This document shows, piece by piece, positions 36,245-44,832 of a stretch of 64,000 nucleotides of DNA. The translations under genes and the position numbers were made by a program. This DNA comes from Burkholderiales bacterium C2 (GTDB lineage Bacteria; Pseudomonadota; Gammaproteobacteria; Burkholderiales; Burkholderiaceae_C): positions 146,312-210,311 of the forward strand of contig SCOI01000012.1 of the NCBI GenBank assembly GCA_005503085.1, in the 5' to 3' direction. The notes under the pieces are model-generated. The model had not been told where the DNA came from. It was given only the letters and a program-made list of their open reading frames with translations, and made no database searches. Numbering within the stretch: position 1 is the stretch's first letter; the number at the start of each line of letters is the position of its first letter.

Positions 36245-36810
36245 AGCTTTTCTTCCTTCTCCACCGCTCGGGTCCAGGCCTGGCCGGCCACCATCAGGGT
36301 CAGGTCTTGACAGCGCCGGGCCACGGCCTGGTTCAGTCGGCCCAGCTCGTCGACATAAAAGCGCGCCGCGCTCGACATCGGCGACACACCCCAGCCCACC
36401 TCGTTGGAGACAAACAGTACCGGCGAGGGCAGCGCCGGCAGCAGGTCCAGCAGGCGCTGGCGCTCCGCCTCCCAGCCGGTCAGATCGGGCTGGTCGTCCA
36501 TAGGCATCAGCCAGTTGGTCAGCCACAGGGTCAGGCAGTCGACCAGGATCAGCCGCCCGGGGGCGGCGATGCTTGAGAGTCCCTGAGCCATGGCCAGCGG
36601 TGCCTCGAGGGTGTCGAAGCCCGCCGGTCGGTCTTGTTGATGGCGCGCGATGCGCGCGCTCATTTCCGCGTCAAAAGCCAGCGCCGTGGCCAGCACCGTG
36701 ACCTGGTGGCCGGGTGCAGCGGCCAGCCAGGCCTGCGCCAGCCTTTCGGCATGGCGCGACTTGCCGCTGCGCTGGCCGCCGACGATCAGGTGGTGCTGGG
36801 CGGCGCTCAT
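36241..36810 (-). CDS. cobU: Adenosylcobinamide kinase / GTP:adenosylcobinamide-phosphate guanylyltransferase
   Basis: The bifunctional enzyme (CobP in Pseudomonas) phosphorylates adenosylcobinamide and then attaches GMP, preparing the substrate for CobS. The 189-residue protein has the P-loop GGQRSGKSRHAE (about residues 11-22), VDCLTLWLTNWL near residue 90, and SNEVGWGVSP near 134, which are all family signatures. It starts three bases after the btuB stop and overlaps btuF by four. Confidence 0.96.
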   Translation of the reverse strand: MSAAQHHLIVGGQRSGKSRHAERLAQAWLAAAPGHQVTVLATALAFDAEMSARIARHQQDRPAGFDTLEAPLAMAQGLSSIAAPGRLILVDCLTLWLTNWLMPMDDQPDLTGWEAERQRLLDLLPALPSPVLFVSNEVGWGVSPMSSAARFYVDELGRLNQAVARRCQDLTLMVAGQAWTRAVEKEEKL

Positions 36811-36813
36811 GGC

Positions 36814-38718
36814 TCAGAGCGTCGGGCTGTAGCGCAGGCCGACGAAGAACTGGAACGGCGAACTGGCATAGCCGCGCGCGGTCTCGTACTTGCGATCGAA
36901 GGCGTTGTCCAGCTTGAGCTGCAGGCGCAGCTGCTGATTCAGGCTGTACTGCGCATCCAGGTCCAGCGTGGCATAGCCGCCCAGCTTGAAGCCTGTGTTC
37001 AGGTTGTCGGTGCGCTTGCCGCTGGCCAGGATCTGAGCACCCAGGGCCCAGCCGGCCACATCGGTCTCGGCGCGCAAGCTGCCATGGGTCTTGGCGCGGC
37101 GGGCCAGCACCTTGCCGTAATTCTTGTGGCCGGCGAGCTCGGTGACATCCTTGGGCGACTGCAGATCCAGCGATCCGGACAGGCGCACCGCACCCAGGCT
37201 GGTGTTGCCCTTCAGGCTCAGGCCTTGCAGGCGGGCCTGGCCGACGTTTTCATAGCAGCCGAACCCGTCCCGGCAGGGGCCGGGCGCGCCGAACACGATC
37301 AGGTCATCGATCAGGTTGCGGTAGGCCGTCAGGCTGGCGCCATGGACGCCTTGTGTGAAGTGCAGGCCGATCTCGGCATTCTTGCCCTTCTCGGGCTGCA
37401 GATCAGGTTTGCCGTACTGACTGAAGCGCTGATAGAGCGAGGGTGCTTTGAAGGCCGTGCCGTAGGAGCTCAGCAGGCGCCATTGCGGGCTCAGCTGGTA
37501 GCCGGCAGCGAGCGTGCCGGTGTTGGCGCTGCCGAACTCGCTGTCGCGGTCATGGCGCGCATGGGCTTGCAGCGACAGCGGGCCGTCCGACCAGAGATAG
37601 CCCAGGCCCACGGCATCCTGGTGGCGGTCGGCCTTGCCGCCGGCCACGCTGGTGTTCAGCAGCTTGTCCTCGCGGCGCTCCAGCGAGCCATTGAGCTGGC
37701 CGCCTCCCAGCTTGAGGCCGGCGCTGAGCGCGATGGCGCGGGTGCGGGTTTCGGTTTGATAGACGCTGGGCTTGGTTTCGTAGTTGTCGGTGGATTCGCC
37801 GACACTGAAGCTGGTGTCCAGCGCCGGGCTCCACTGCGCGGTCCAGACGGCGCGCAGCGCGCGGGCGGCGTTGATATTGCGGTCATCGACCTTGGGCTTG
37901 GCCGTGGCGTCGTACTGGCTGTTGATATGGCTGTCCATGCCGATCAGGTCGACGCGGTGGGCCTTGTTCAGCTGCGCGCCCAGGCGCAGGCTGACGCTGC
38001 GGCTGCGGTAGCCGTCGATATCGGGGCTGTAGCCCGGATCGCCGATCACCGGTCGGGTGTTGAAGCCATCGCTGCGCTCGCTGGCGACGGAGAGCGCGTA
38101 GTCAACAATGCCGTTCAGGCCGCTGATGCTGGCGTCCAGCTTGGCCAGGCCGTTGTTGCCGCCGCCCACACCCAGCTCCAGCAGCGGTGCGCCCTCGCCC
38201 TTGCGGGTGAAGATCTGCACCACGCCACCGATGGCATCAGAACCATAGATCGCGCTGGCGGCGCCACGCACGATCTCGATGCGCTCGATCTGCGCCAGGG
38301 GCAGCGACTGCCAGGATGCGCCGTCGGTGCGCTGAGAGTCGTAGGGCACCCCATCGATCAAGACCTTGGTGTGGCGGGTCTCGGCGCCGCGCACGAACAG
38401 GCTGGTGTTGGCGCCGGGATTGCCGTTGCGCACCATCTCGAAACAGGCCTGGTTGCGCAGCAGATCGGCCAGGCCGCCAAAGGCCTGGCGCTCGATGTCG
38501 GCGCGGGTGATCACGGTGGCATCGGCCAGCACCTGGCTCAGCGCCTGCGGGCTGCGGGTGGCGGTCACGAAAACCGGGTCGAGACCCTTGCGGCCAGCGG
38601 ACTGGGCCTGGGCCTGGGCCTGGGCCTCGGGCAAGGCCGCCAGCAGCGCCAGGGCAAAGGGAGTCATGCGCAGCAGTGCGCTCGTCGTGCGTGCGGGACG
38701 CCGAACAGAAGTATTCAT
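36814..38718 (-). CDS. btuB: BtuB-like TonB-dependent cobalamin receptor
   Basis: The 634-residue outer-membrane receptor has a signal peptide ending in an AQAQAQAQ run near residue 38, a TonB box DPVFVTATR, and a plug domain with LFVRGAETRHTKVLIDGVPYD and IYGSDAIGGVVQIFTR. A barrel follows with FVGLRYSPTL at the end. This matches BtuB (614 residues in E. coli). It is the first gene behind a cobalamin riboswitch and heads the seventeen-gene operon. No clear Shine-Dalgarno sequence precedes the ATG at 38718, so an internal ATG near residue 18 is a weaker alternative. Confidence 0.93.
   Translation of the reverse strand: MNTSVRRPARTTSALLRMTPFALALLAALPEAQAQAQAQSAGRKGLDPVFVTATRSPQALSQVLADATVITRADIERQAFGGLADLLRNQACFEMVRNGNPGANTSLFVRGAETRHTKVLIDGVPYDSQRTDGASWQSLPLAQIERIEIVRGAASAIYGSDAIGGVVQIFTRKGEGAPLLELGVGGGNNGLAKLDASISGLNGIVDYALSVASERSDGFNTRPVIGDPGYSPDIDGYRSRSVSLRLGAQLNKAHRVDLIGMDSHINSQYDATAKPKVDDRNINAARALRAVWTAQWSPALDTSFSVGESTDNYETKPSVYQTETRTRAIALSAGLKLGGGQLNGSLERREDKLLNTSVAGGKADRHQDAVGLGYLWSDGPLSLQAHARHDRDSEFGSANTGTLAAGYQLSPQWRLLSSYGTAFKAPSLYQRFSQYGKPDLQPEKGKNAEIGLHFTQGVHGASLTAYRNLIDDLIVFGAPGPCRDGFGCYENVGQARLQGLSLKGNTSLGAVRLSGSLDLQSPKDVTELAGHKNYGKVLARRAKTHGSLRAETDVAGWALGAQILASGKRTDNLNTGFKLGGYATLDLDAQYSLNQQLRLQLKLDNAFDRKYETARGYASSPFQFFVGLRYSPTL
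38602..38627. repeat. Hexanucleotide tandem repeat in the btuB signal-peptide region
   Basis: The hexamer CTGGGC is repeated about four times in a row (38602-38627). It encodes the AQAQAQAQ run at the end of the BtuB signal peptide. Because the unit is six bases, copy-number changes would add or remove two residues without shifting the frame. Confidence 0.8.
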
Positions 38719-38780
38719 TTATGGACCAACAACAGTACATCCAGGACGCCAGCTTCCCCGCGGGTCCTGTGGAACGACGG

Positions 38781-38796
38781 CCCGGCCGAGGCCGGG
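38781..38796 (-). promoter_or_regulatory. GC-rich hairpin, probable riboswitch expression platform
   Basis: CCCGGCC-TC-GGCCGGG (minus strand) forms a perfect seven-base stem. It lies directly after the cobalamin aptamer and 63 bases before the btuB start. No U-run follows, so it is not a textbook intrinsic terminator. It may act with Rho, or as part of a switch controlling ribosome access; the mechanism is inference. Confidence 0.55.
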
Positions 38797-38802
38797 ACAT
38801 CA

Positions 38803-38990
38803 CTTGTTGGCCGGTATCCGGGCTGGTGGATGCAAGCTCTGAGTCCTTCCCAGCGCCTCAGGCGCCAGTGGAGCGAGTACAGAACCGGAAGCCGCGCCAG
38901 GCGACTTCGTCCACTTACCGTTGCGGGGACAGCTCAGGTTAGATTTGCCTCGGCGAGGCTCGCCCTTCTGATTCCCGTTTAACTGCGCAG
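38803..38990 (-). ncRNA. Cobalamin riboswitch
   Basis: The minus-strand leader of btuB contains the conserved cobalamin aptamer elements in order. AAACGGGAAT near the 5' end is rc 38971-38980. The core CCCGCAACGGTAA is rc 38915-38927. A stem with CTCCACTGGCGCC is rc 38861-38873, and the closing GGATACCGGCC is about rc 38809-38819. Order, spacing and the downstream btuB operon all agree with the AdoCbl riboswitch class. When bound, it should reduce expression of the whole 38.7-19.0 kb operon. Exact aptamer ends are estimated. Confidence 0.93.
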
Positions 38991-39032
38991 CCATGACGGC
39001 TGCACGAGCACCAACGCCGTGGATTCTAGCGG

Positions 39033-39470
39033 CTAGCGTGGTGCCGAGGCGGCGCTGCTCTTGGGCGGCTTGGGTTTCTTGGTCTTGGGCTTCTGGGTCT
39101 GCAGCGGCTTGTCGCGATCGGGCTTGCTGCCCAGCACCGGCTCGGGCCGTGCCAGACCGTCGATGCCGATGGGCCCGCCCCGGGGTGCGCTGGCCTCGAA
39201 ACGCTGGCGCTCACGTTCCAGTTCGCGGGCGCGCTTGGCATCGCTGCGCTGGCGCTGCAGGGCCTCGCGCTGCGCGGCCGAGGCCGGCTGCTCGTAGGCG
39301 ACGGCCTGGCGGGTTCCGGGCTTGCCGTCGGGGCAGGGCGAGTCGCGCAGATCGCGGCCCTCGGGCCCACAGCGATAGACGCCGGTGCTGCGGGTTTCGG
39401 TCTGCGCCTGCAAGCCGCTGCCCAGCGCCATCAGGGCGATGGCGCAGCAGGCGAGCGGCGAGCGGGTCAT
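39033..39470 (-). CDS. DUF4124-like exported protein
   Basis: The 145-residue protein has a signal peptide (about residues 1-22, ending LQAQ). A small cysteine-containing domain ([19 protein letters not shown], about residues 29-47) resembles DUF4124. A charged helical middle and a lysine/proline-rich tail follow. DUF4124 proteins are common, uncharacterised envelope proteins of betaproteobacteria. It overlaps pth by four bases. The riboswitch lies in the 314-base gap between this gene and btuB. Confidence 0.8.
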   Translation of the reverse strand: MTRSPLACCAIALMALGSGLQAQTETRSTGVYRCGPEGRDLRDSPCPDGKPGTRQAVAYEQPASAAQREALQRQRSDAKRARELERERQRFEASAPRGGPIGIDGLARPEPVLGSKPDRDKPLQTQKPKTKKPKPPKSSAASAPR

Positions 39471-40090
39471 GATGGATCGAGGGCTGGGGGCTTGGGTGGC
39501 TTGGGCCTGGGCGGCTTGGCATGTATCTTCATCATGGCCCGCTCCAGCTCGCCTTTCAACATCAGATCGACGGATTCCAGCGACTTGGCGATGCAGTCCT
39601 CGATGGCCTGGCGCTCGGCCAGCGGCGGCTTGCGCAAGACATAGCCGGCCACCTCGGTCTTGACGCCCGGATGGCCGATGCCCAGCCGCAGCCGCCAGAA
39701 ATTGGCCGAGCCCAGGCAGGCCTGCATGTCCTTGAGCCCGTTGTGGCCGCCGTTGCCGCCGCCCTGCTTGAACTTCATCTGGCCGGGCTCGATATCGAGC
39801 TCGTCATGGATGGCCAGGATCTCCTCGGGCGCGATCTTGAAGAAACGCGCCAGCGCGGCCACCGATTTGCCGCTGAGGTTCATATAGGTCATCGGCTCCA
39901 GCAGCCAGATCGGCCCGGCCGCGCCCGGCGCGTTATTGATGCGCGCCACCAGGCCGTGATAGTTGCGGTCCACCGCCAGCGTGCCGCCGAGCTTGCGGGC
40001 CAGGTCATTGACCCACCAGAAGCCGGCGTTATGGCGGGTGTCCTCGTATTCGGGGCCTGGGTTGCCGAGGCCAACAAAGAGTCGAATCAT
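39467..40090 (-). CDS. pth: Peptidyl-tRNA hydrolase
   Basis: Pth releases peptides from peptidyl-tRNA that drops off the ribosome. The 207-residue protein has [18 protein letters not shown] with the catalytic histidine (about residue 21), the catalytic aspartate in [10 protein letters not shown], and [12 protein letters not shown]. In most Burkholderiales it directly follows rplY; here an RND efflux operon stands between them. It overlaps the DUF4124 gene by four bases. Confidence 0.97.
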   Translation of the reverse strand: MIRLFVGLGNPGPEYEDTRHNAGFWWVNDLARKLGGTLAVDRNYHGLVARINNAPGAAGPIWLLEPMTYMNLSGKSVAALARFFKIAPEEILAIHDELDIEPGQMKFKQGGGNGGHNGLKDMQACLGSANFWRLRLGIGHPGVKTEVAGYVLRKPPLAERQAIEDCIAKSLESVDLMLKGELERAMMKIHAKPPRPKPPKPPALDPS

Positions 40091-40131
40091 GGGCGGGATT
40101 ATCCCTGCCCATGACCCGAGCCCGGCGGCGC

Positions 40132-41520
40132 TCAGCCGCCCCAGCCGCCGGCCAGCGCCTTGTAGACGCCCACCAGCGAGGTGGCGGCCGCCGTCTGCGA
40201 CTGCGCCAGCCGGTCGCGCGCCGACAGCAGCTCGCGCTCGGCATCGAGCACCGCGAGGAAGTCGCTGACGCCGACACCGAAACGCTCGCGCGCGATCAGC
40301 GCCGCGCGCTCGGCGGCGCGGGCCGCTTCGAACAGGTGCTGCGCCTGCTGCTGGCTGCGGCTGTAGCCGGCCAGCGCACCCTCGGTCTCCTCCAGCGCAC
40401 CCAGCACGGTGCGCTCATAGCTCAGCAGCGCCACCTCGCTGCGCGCATCGGCGGCGGCGATCTGGGCCTTGATGCGGCCGAAGTCCAGCAGGTTCCAGAC
40501 CAGCTGGGCACCGAGGTTGTAGGCGTAGGAGGCGCCGTCGCCCAGATCGCCCAGCCGCGAGGCGTTCTGGCCCAGCGTGCCGCCCAGCGTGATGCGCGGG
40601 AACAGATCGCTGCGGGCCACGCCGGCGCGGGCCGCAGCGGCTGCGGCCTGAGCTTCGGCGGCCTGCACATCGGGGCGGCGGCGCAGCAGGTCCTGCGGCG
40701 CGCCTATGCCGCCCAGCGCCACCGTCTTCAGGCCCGGCAGCGGCTTCACCTCGCTCAACTCCTGATCCAGCGCGGTGGGCGGCTGGCCGCTCAGCACGGC
40801 GAGCCGGTAGCGGCTGCGCAGCAGGGCGGTTTCCAGCGCCGGCACGCTGGCCGCGGTGGACTGCAGCAGCGCGCGGGCGCGCTCGCTGTCCAGCGCCGTG
40901 CCGCGTCCTGCGTCCTGGCGGGCCAAGACCAGCTTCAGCGCGGCCTCCTGGGTTTCCAGCGAGGCGCGCGCCACGCGCAGCTGCTCCTGCAGGCCGCGCA
41001 GCTCGAAGTAGTTGCGCGCCACTTCGGCGGCCAGGCTCAGCTGGGCCGCACGCAGCCCGGCCTCGCCGGCCAGCACGCCGGCCGCGGCCGCACGCTGCTC
41101 GCCGCTGAGGCGGCCGAACAGATCGGCCTCCCAGGCGACATCGAAGCCGGCCGAGTAGGCGCGCCGCGTCTGCGCCTGGCCCTGATCGTTTTGCGCGCGC
41201 ACCCGCGCCGCGCCGGCAGCCAGGCCCACAGTGGGCAGCTGCTGGGCATCGGCAAAACGGCCCAGCGCGCGGGCCTCCTGGAGATTGGCAGCGGCGATGC
41301 GCAGATCGGTATTCGCCTGCAGGGACTGGGCGATCAGCTGGTCCAGCTGGGCGTCATTGAAGCCGCGCCAGAACTGGGCCACCGGCTCGCCGGCCACGGC
41401 CTCGGCGGGCTTGTTCGCGAACTCGGCCGCCAGCGCGGGCTCATAGCGCTTCAGCTCGGGGGCGCTGGAGCAGGCGGACAGGGCCGCCAGGCACAGAAGA
41501 CTTAGAGCGAGGCGCATCAT
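40132..41520 (-). CDS. Outer-membrane efflux lipoprotein (NodT/OprM family)
   Basis: The 462-residue TolC-like protein has a lipoprotein signal with lipobox LSAC and Cys17. Two outer-membrane-efflux repeats follow; the second begins around residue 250 with [12 protein letters not shown], and the final helix reads [20 protein letters not shown]. It should form the outer channel of the tripartite pump encoded upstream. The start at 41520 overlaps the RND gene (ATGA); the frame is open further but lacks family sequence there. Confidence 0.94.
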   Translation of the reverse strand: MMRLALSLLCLAALSACSSAPELKRYEPALAAEFANKPAEAVAGEPVAQFWRGFNDAQLDQLIAQSLQANTDLRIAAANLQEARALGRFADAQQLPTVGLAAGAARVRAQNDQGQAQTRRAYSAGFDVAWEADLFGRLSGEQRAAAAGVLAGEAGLRAAQLSLAAEVARNYFELRGLQEQLRVARASLETQEAALKLVLARQDAGRGTALDSERARALLQSTAASVPALETALLRSRYRLAVLSGQPPTALDQELSEVKPLPGLKTVALGGIGAPQDLLRRRPDVQAAEAQAAAAAARAGVARSDLFPRITLGGTLGQNASRLGDLGDGASYAYNLGAQLVWNLLDFGRIKAQIAAADARSEVALLSYERTVLGALEETEGALAGYSRSQQQAQHLFEAARAAERAALIARERFGVGVSDFLAVLDAERELLSARDRLAQSQTAAATSLVGVYKALAGGWGG

Positions 41521-44500
41521 GCACCCTCCTTGCGGGGCGTGGTCTCGGCATCGTCGATGCCGGGATGGAAGGGGTGGGCGGCGGCGTCGATCTCGCGACG
41601 CAGCTCGGCCGCATGGGCGCGCTTCTTCTCGGTGCTCTTGCGCAGCAGCGCATAGAACACCGGGGTCAGGAAGATGCCGAACAGCGTGACGCCCACCATG
41701 CCGGAGAACACCGCGATGCCCATCGCGCGGCGCATCTCGCTGCCGGCGCCGGAGCCCAGGATCAGCGGGATCACGCCGGCGCAGAAGGCGATCGAGGTCA
41801 TCAGGATGGGCCGCAGGCGCAGCCGGCAGGCCTCGGTGACGGCCTGCAGCATGGTCTTGCCCTGCTCTTCCAGCTCTTTGGCGAACTCGACGATCAGGAT
41901 GGCGTTTTTGCAGGCCAGGCCCACCAGCACGACCAGGGCCACCTGGGTGAACAGGTTCAGATCGCCGGCCTGCCCGAAGGGCGGGAAGTGCGACAGCCAG
42001 ATGCCGAACAGCGCCGAGAAGATGCCCATGGGCACGATCAGGATGATGGCCAGCGGCAGGCTCCAGCTCTCGTATTGCGCGGCCAGCACCAGCACCACCA
42101 GGATCACCGACAGCAGCAGCACGGCCGCCAGGGTCGGCAGCTTGATGCCCAGCCCCGGCAAGGTGACATCGCGGGTCAGCCGGTCCTGATGGCTCAGCTC
42201 GGTCCACTCATAGCTCATGCCGCGCGGCAGGGTCTTCAGCAACTGCTCGATCTCGGCCTCGGCCTGGCCGCTGGAGAAGCCGGGGTTGGGCGAGCCGTTT
42301 ATGTCGGCGCTGGGGAAGCCGTTGTAGCGCGTCACCCGGGTCGGGCCGAAGGTCGGCGATACCTCCATCAGCGCGCCCAGCGGCACCATCTCGCCGCGGG
42401 CGTTGCGGGTCTTCAGCGCGACGATATCGTCGGCCTGGGCGCGGAAGGGTGCATCGGCCTGCACGACCACCTGATAGGTCTTGCCGAAGCGGCTGAAGTC
42501 GTTGACATAGAGCGAGCCGAGGTTGATCTGCAGGGTATCGTAGATGTCCTGCAGGCCCACGCCCATCTGCTTGGCCTTGCCGCGGTCGACATCGGCAAAC
42601 AGCTGGGGCACGTTGATGTCATACATCGAGAACGGCGTGCTGATGCTGGACTTGGGATTGCCATAGGCCTGGCCCAGCACACCCCAGACCGCACCGAACA
42701 GGGCCTGCTCGCCCTGGCCGCCGCGGTCCTGCACCTGGACCTTGAAGCCACCCGCGTTGCCCAGGCCCTCGACCGCTGGCGGCGGCACGACGAACATGCG
42801 CGCGCCCTGGATCTGCTGGATCGCGCCATTGACCTGGCCGAGGATCGCGTCCTTGGACAGATCGGGGCTCTTGCGCTTGTCGAAATCGGCCAGACCGAAG
42901 AACACGATGCCCTCGTTCGGCGCGGCCGAGAAGCCGGCAAAGGACAGGCCGGGGAACGCCACCGAGTCGACGATGCCGGGCACCTTCAGCGCGATATCGC
43001 TCATGCGGCGTATCACCTCCTCGGTGCGCTCCAGCGAGGCGCCGGCCGGCAGCTGGGCCACGCCGATCAGGTACTGCTTGTCGGGCGCCGGCACGAAGCC
43101 GCTGGGGATGCGGCTGAACAGCAGGGCTGTGGCACCCAGCAGCAGCGCATAGACCAGCAGCGCGGCCGACTTGCGCTTCAGGATGCCGCTGACGCCGCGG
43201 CCATAGGACTCGCTGCGGCGCTGGAAGAAACAGTTGAACCAGTGGAAGAAGCGTCCGAACAGCTTGTCCATCAGCTTCATCACGCCGTCCTTGGGCGCGT
43301 CATGCGGACGCAGCAGCAGGGCCGCCAGCGCCGGCGACAGGGTCAGCGAGTTGAAGGCCGAGATCACCGTCGAGATCGCGATGGTCGCGGCGAACTGCTT
43401 GTAGAACTGACCCGACAGGCCGGGCACAAAGGTCAGCGGCACGAAGACCGCACACAGCACCAGGGCGATCGCGATGATGGGGCCGCTGACCTCGCGCATG
43501 GCCTTGACCGTGGCCTCATGCGGCGTCAGCCCGTCCTCCAGATTGCGCTCGACGTTCTCGACCACGACGATGGCATCGTCGACGACGATGCCGATCGCCA
43601 GCACCAGGCCGAACAGGGTCAGCGTGTTGATCGAGAAGCCCAGGGCCAGCAGCACCGCGAAGGTGCCGACGATGGACACCGGCACCGCCAGCAGCGGGAT
43701 GATGGAGGCGCGCCAGGTCTGCAAGAAGATGATGACCACCAGCACGACCAGCAGCACGGCCTCGATCAGGGTCTGCACGACCTTGCTGATCGAGGTCTCG
43801 ACGAAGCGCGTCGGGTCGTAGACGATGGAGTAGCTGACGCCGGCCGGGAAGCTGGGCTTGAGCCGCTCCATCGTGGCGCGCACATCGCTGGAGATGGCCA
43901 GCGCGTTGGAGCCGGGGGCCTGGAAGATGCCGATCGCGGCGGCCTCCTTGTTGTTCAGCAGGCTGCCTATCGAGTAGGTGCTGGCGCTCATCTCGACGCG
44001 GCCGACATCCTTGACGCGTACCAGCGCGCCGGTGGCGGGCTCGGCACGCACGATGATGTTGGCGAACTCCTCCTCGCTGGCCAGGCGGCCCTGGGTATTG
44101 ACCGAGAGCTGGAACTCGGTGCCCTTGGGGGCCGGCGAGGCGCCGACGACGCCGGCCGCCACCTGGGCGTTCTGCTCGCGGATCGCGGCCACCACATCGC
44201 CGGCCGTCATGCCGCGGCCGGCCAGCTTCTGCGGGTCCAGCCAGACCCGCATCGCATAGTCGCCGGAGCCGAACATCAGCACCGAGCCCATGCCTGGCAC
44301 GCGCAAGAGCTCGTCGCGCACATTGAGCTGCGCGTAGTTGCGCAGGTACAGGGCGTCGCGGCTGTTGTCGGTGCTGACCATGTGCACCACCATGGTCAGA
44401 TTGGGCGACTGCTTCTCGGTGGTCACGCCGATCTGGCGCACGATCTCGGGCAGGCGCGGCAGCGCGCGGTTGACCCGGTTCTGCACCGCAGTCTCGGCGG

Positions 44501-44810
44501 CCTCCGGGTTGGTGCCGATCTTGAAGGTGACGGTCAGTGTCATGCCGCCGTCGCCGGTGGCCTGGCTGTCGAAGTACAGCAGGTTCTCCAGACCGTTGAT
44601 CTGCTCCTCCAGCGGTGTCGCCACGGTCTCGGAGATCACGCGCGGATTGGCGCCGGGGAACTGGGCGCGCACGACGATTTGCGGCGGCGCGACCTCGGGA
44701 TACTCGGAGATCGGCAGCTGGAAGATCGCCAGCAGACCGACCAGGAAGATGAAGATCGACAGCACGGTCGCGAAACGCGGCCGGTCGATGAAAAAGCGTG
44801 AGATGTCCAT
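41517..44810 (-). CDS. RND multidrug efflux pump, HAE1 (AcrB/MexB) family
   Basis: The 1097-residue inner-membrane pump has the HAE1 layout: first helix with FATVLSIFIFLVGLLAIFQLP, periplasmic porter domains, and the proton-relay aspartates in GIVVDDAIVVVENVER (about residues 405-420). The duplicate C-terminal half has KNAILIVEFAKELEEQG near residue 977. It should export drugs, dyes or solvents in complex with the adjacent adaptor and outer-membrane channel. It is somewhat longer than AcrB (1049), with an extended C-terminal tail rich in charged residues. No dedicated regulator gene is adjacent. Confidence 0.95.
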   Translation of the reverse strand: MDISRFFIDRPRFATVLSIFIFLVGLLAIFQLPISEYPEVAPPQIVVRAQFPGANPRVISETVATPLEEQINGLENLLYFDSQATGDGGMTLTVTFKIGTNPEAAETAVQNRVNRALPRLPEIVRQIGVTTEKQSPNLTMVVHMVSTDNSRDALYLRNYAQLNVRDELLRVPGMGSVLMFGSGDYAMRVWLDPQKLAGRGMTAGDVVAAIREQNAQVAAGVVGASPAPKGTEFQLSVNTQGRLASEEEFANIIVRAEPATGALVRVKDVGRVEMSASTYSIGSLLNNKEAAAIGIFQAPGSNALAISSDVRATMERLKPSFPAGVSYSIVYDPTRFVETSISKVVQTLIEAVLLVVLVVIIFLQTWRASIIPLLAVPVSIVGTFAVLLALGFSINTLTLFGLVLAIGIVVDDAIVVVENVERNLEDGLTPHEATVKAMREVSGPIIAIALVLCAVFVPLTFVPGLSGQFYKQFAATIAISTVISAFNSLTLSPALAALLLRPHDAPKDGVMKLMDKLFGRFFHWFNCFFQRRSESYGRGVSGILKRKSAALLVYALLLGATALLFSRIPSGFVPAPDKQYLIGVAQLPAGASLERTEEVIRRMSDIALKVPGIVDSVAFPGLSFAGFSAAPNEGIVFFGLADFDKRKSPDLSKDAILGQVNGAIQQIQGARMFVVPPPAVEGLGNAGGFKVQVQDRGGQGEQALFGAVWGVLGQAYGNPKSSISTPFSMYDINVPQLFADVDRGKAKQMGVGLQDIYDTLQINLGSLYVNDFSRFGKTYQVVVQADAPFRAQADDIVALKTRNARGEMVPLGALMEVSPTFGPTRVTRYNGFPSADINGSPNPGFSSGQAEAEIEQLLKTLPRGMSYEWTELSHQDRLTRDVTLPGLGIKLPTLAAVLLLSVILVVLVLAAQYESWSLPLAIILIVPMGIFSALFGIWLSHFPPFGQAGDLNLFTQVALVVLVGLACKNAILIVEFAKELEEQGKTMLQAVTEACRLRLRPILMTSIAFCAGVIPLILGSGAGSEMRRAMGIAVFSGMVGVTLFGIFLTPVFYALLRKSTEKKRAHAAELRREIDAAAHPFHPGIDDAETTPRKEGA

Positions 44811-44832
44811 GGGGCTTGCCTCGCGCTCGGTC

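Noticed and set aside
41565..44801. Long plus-strand frame opposite the RND pump
   Set aside because: Low-complexity His/Asp/Gln-rich translation without motifs; the minus strand encodes a full RND transporter.
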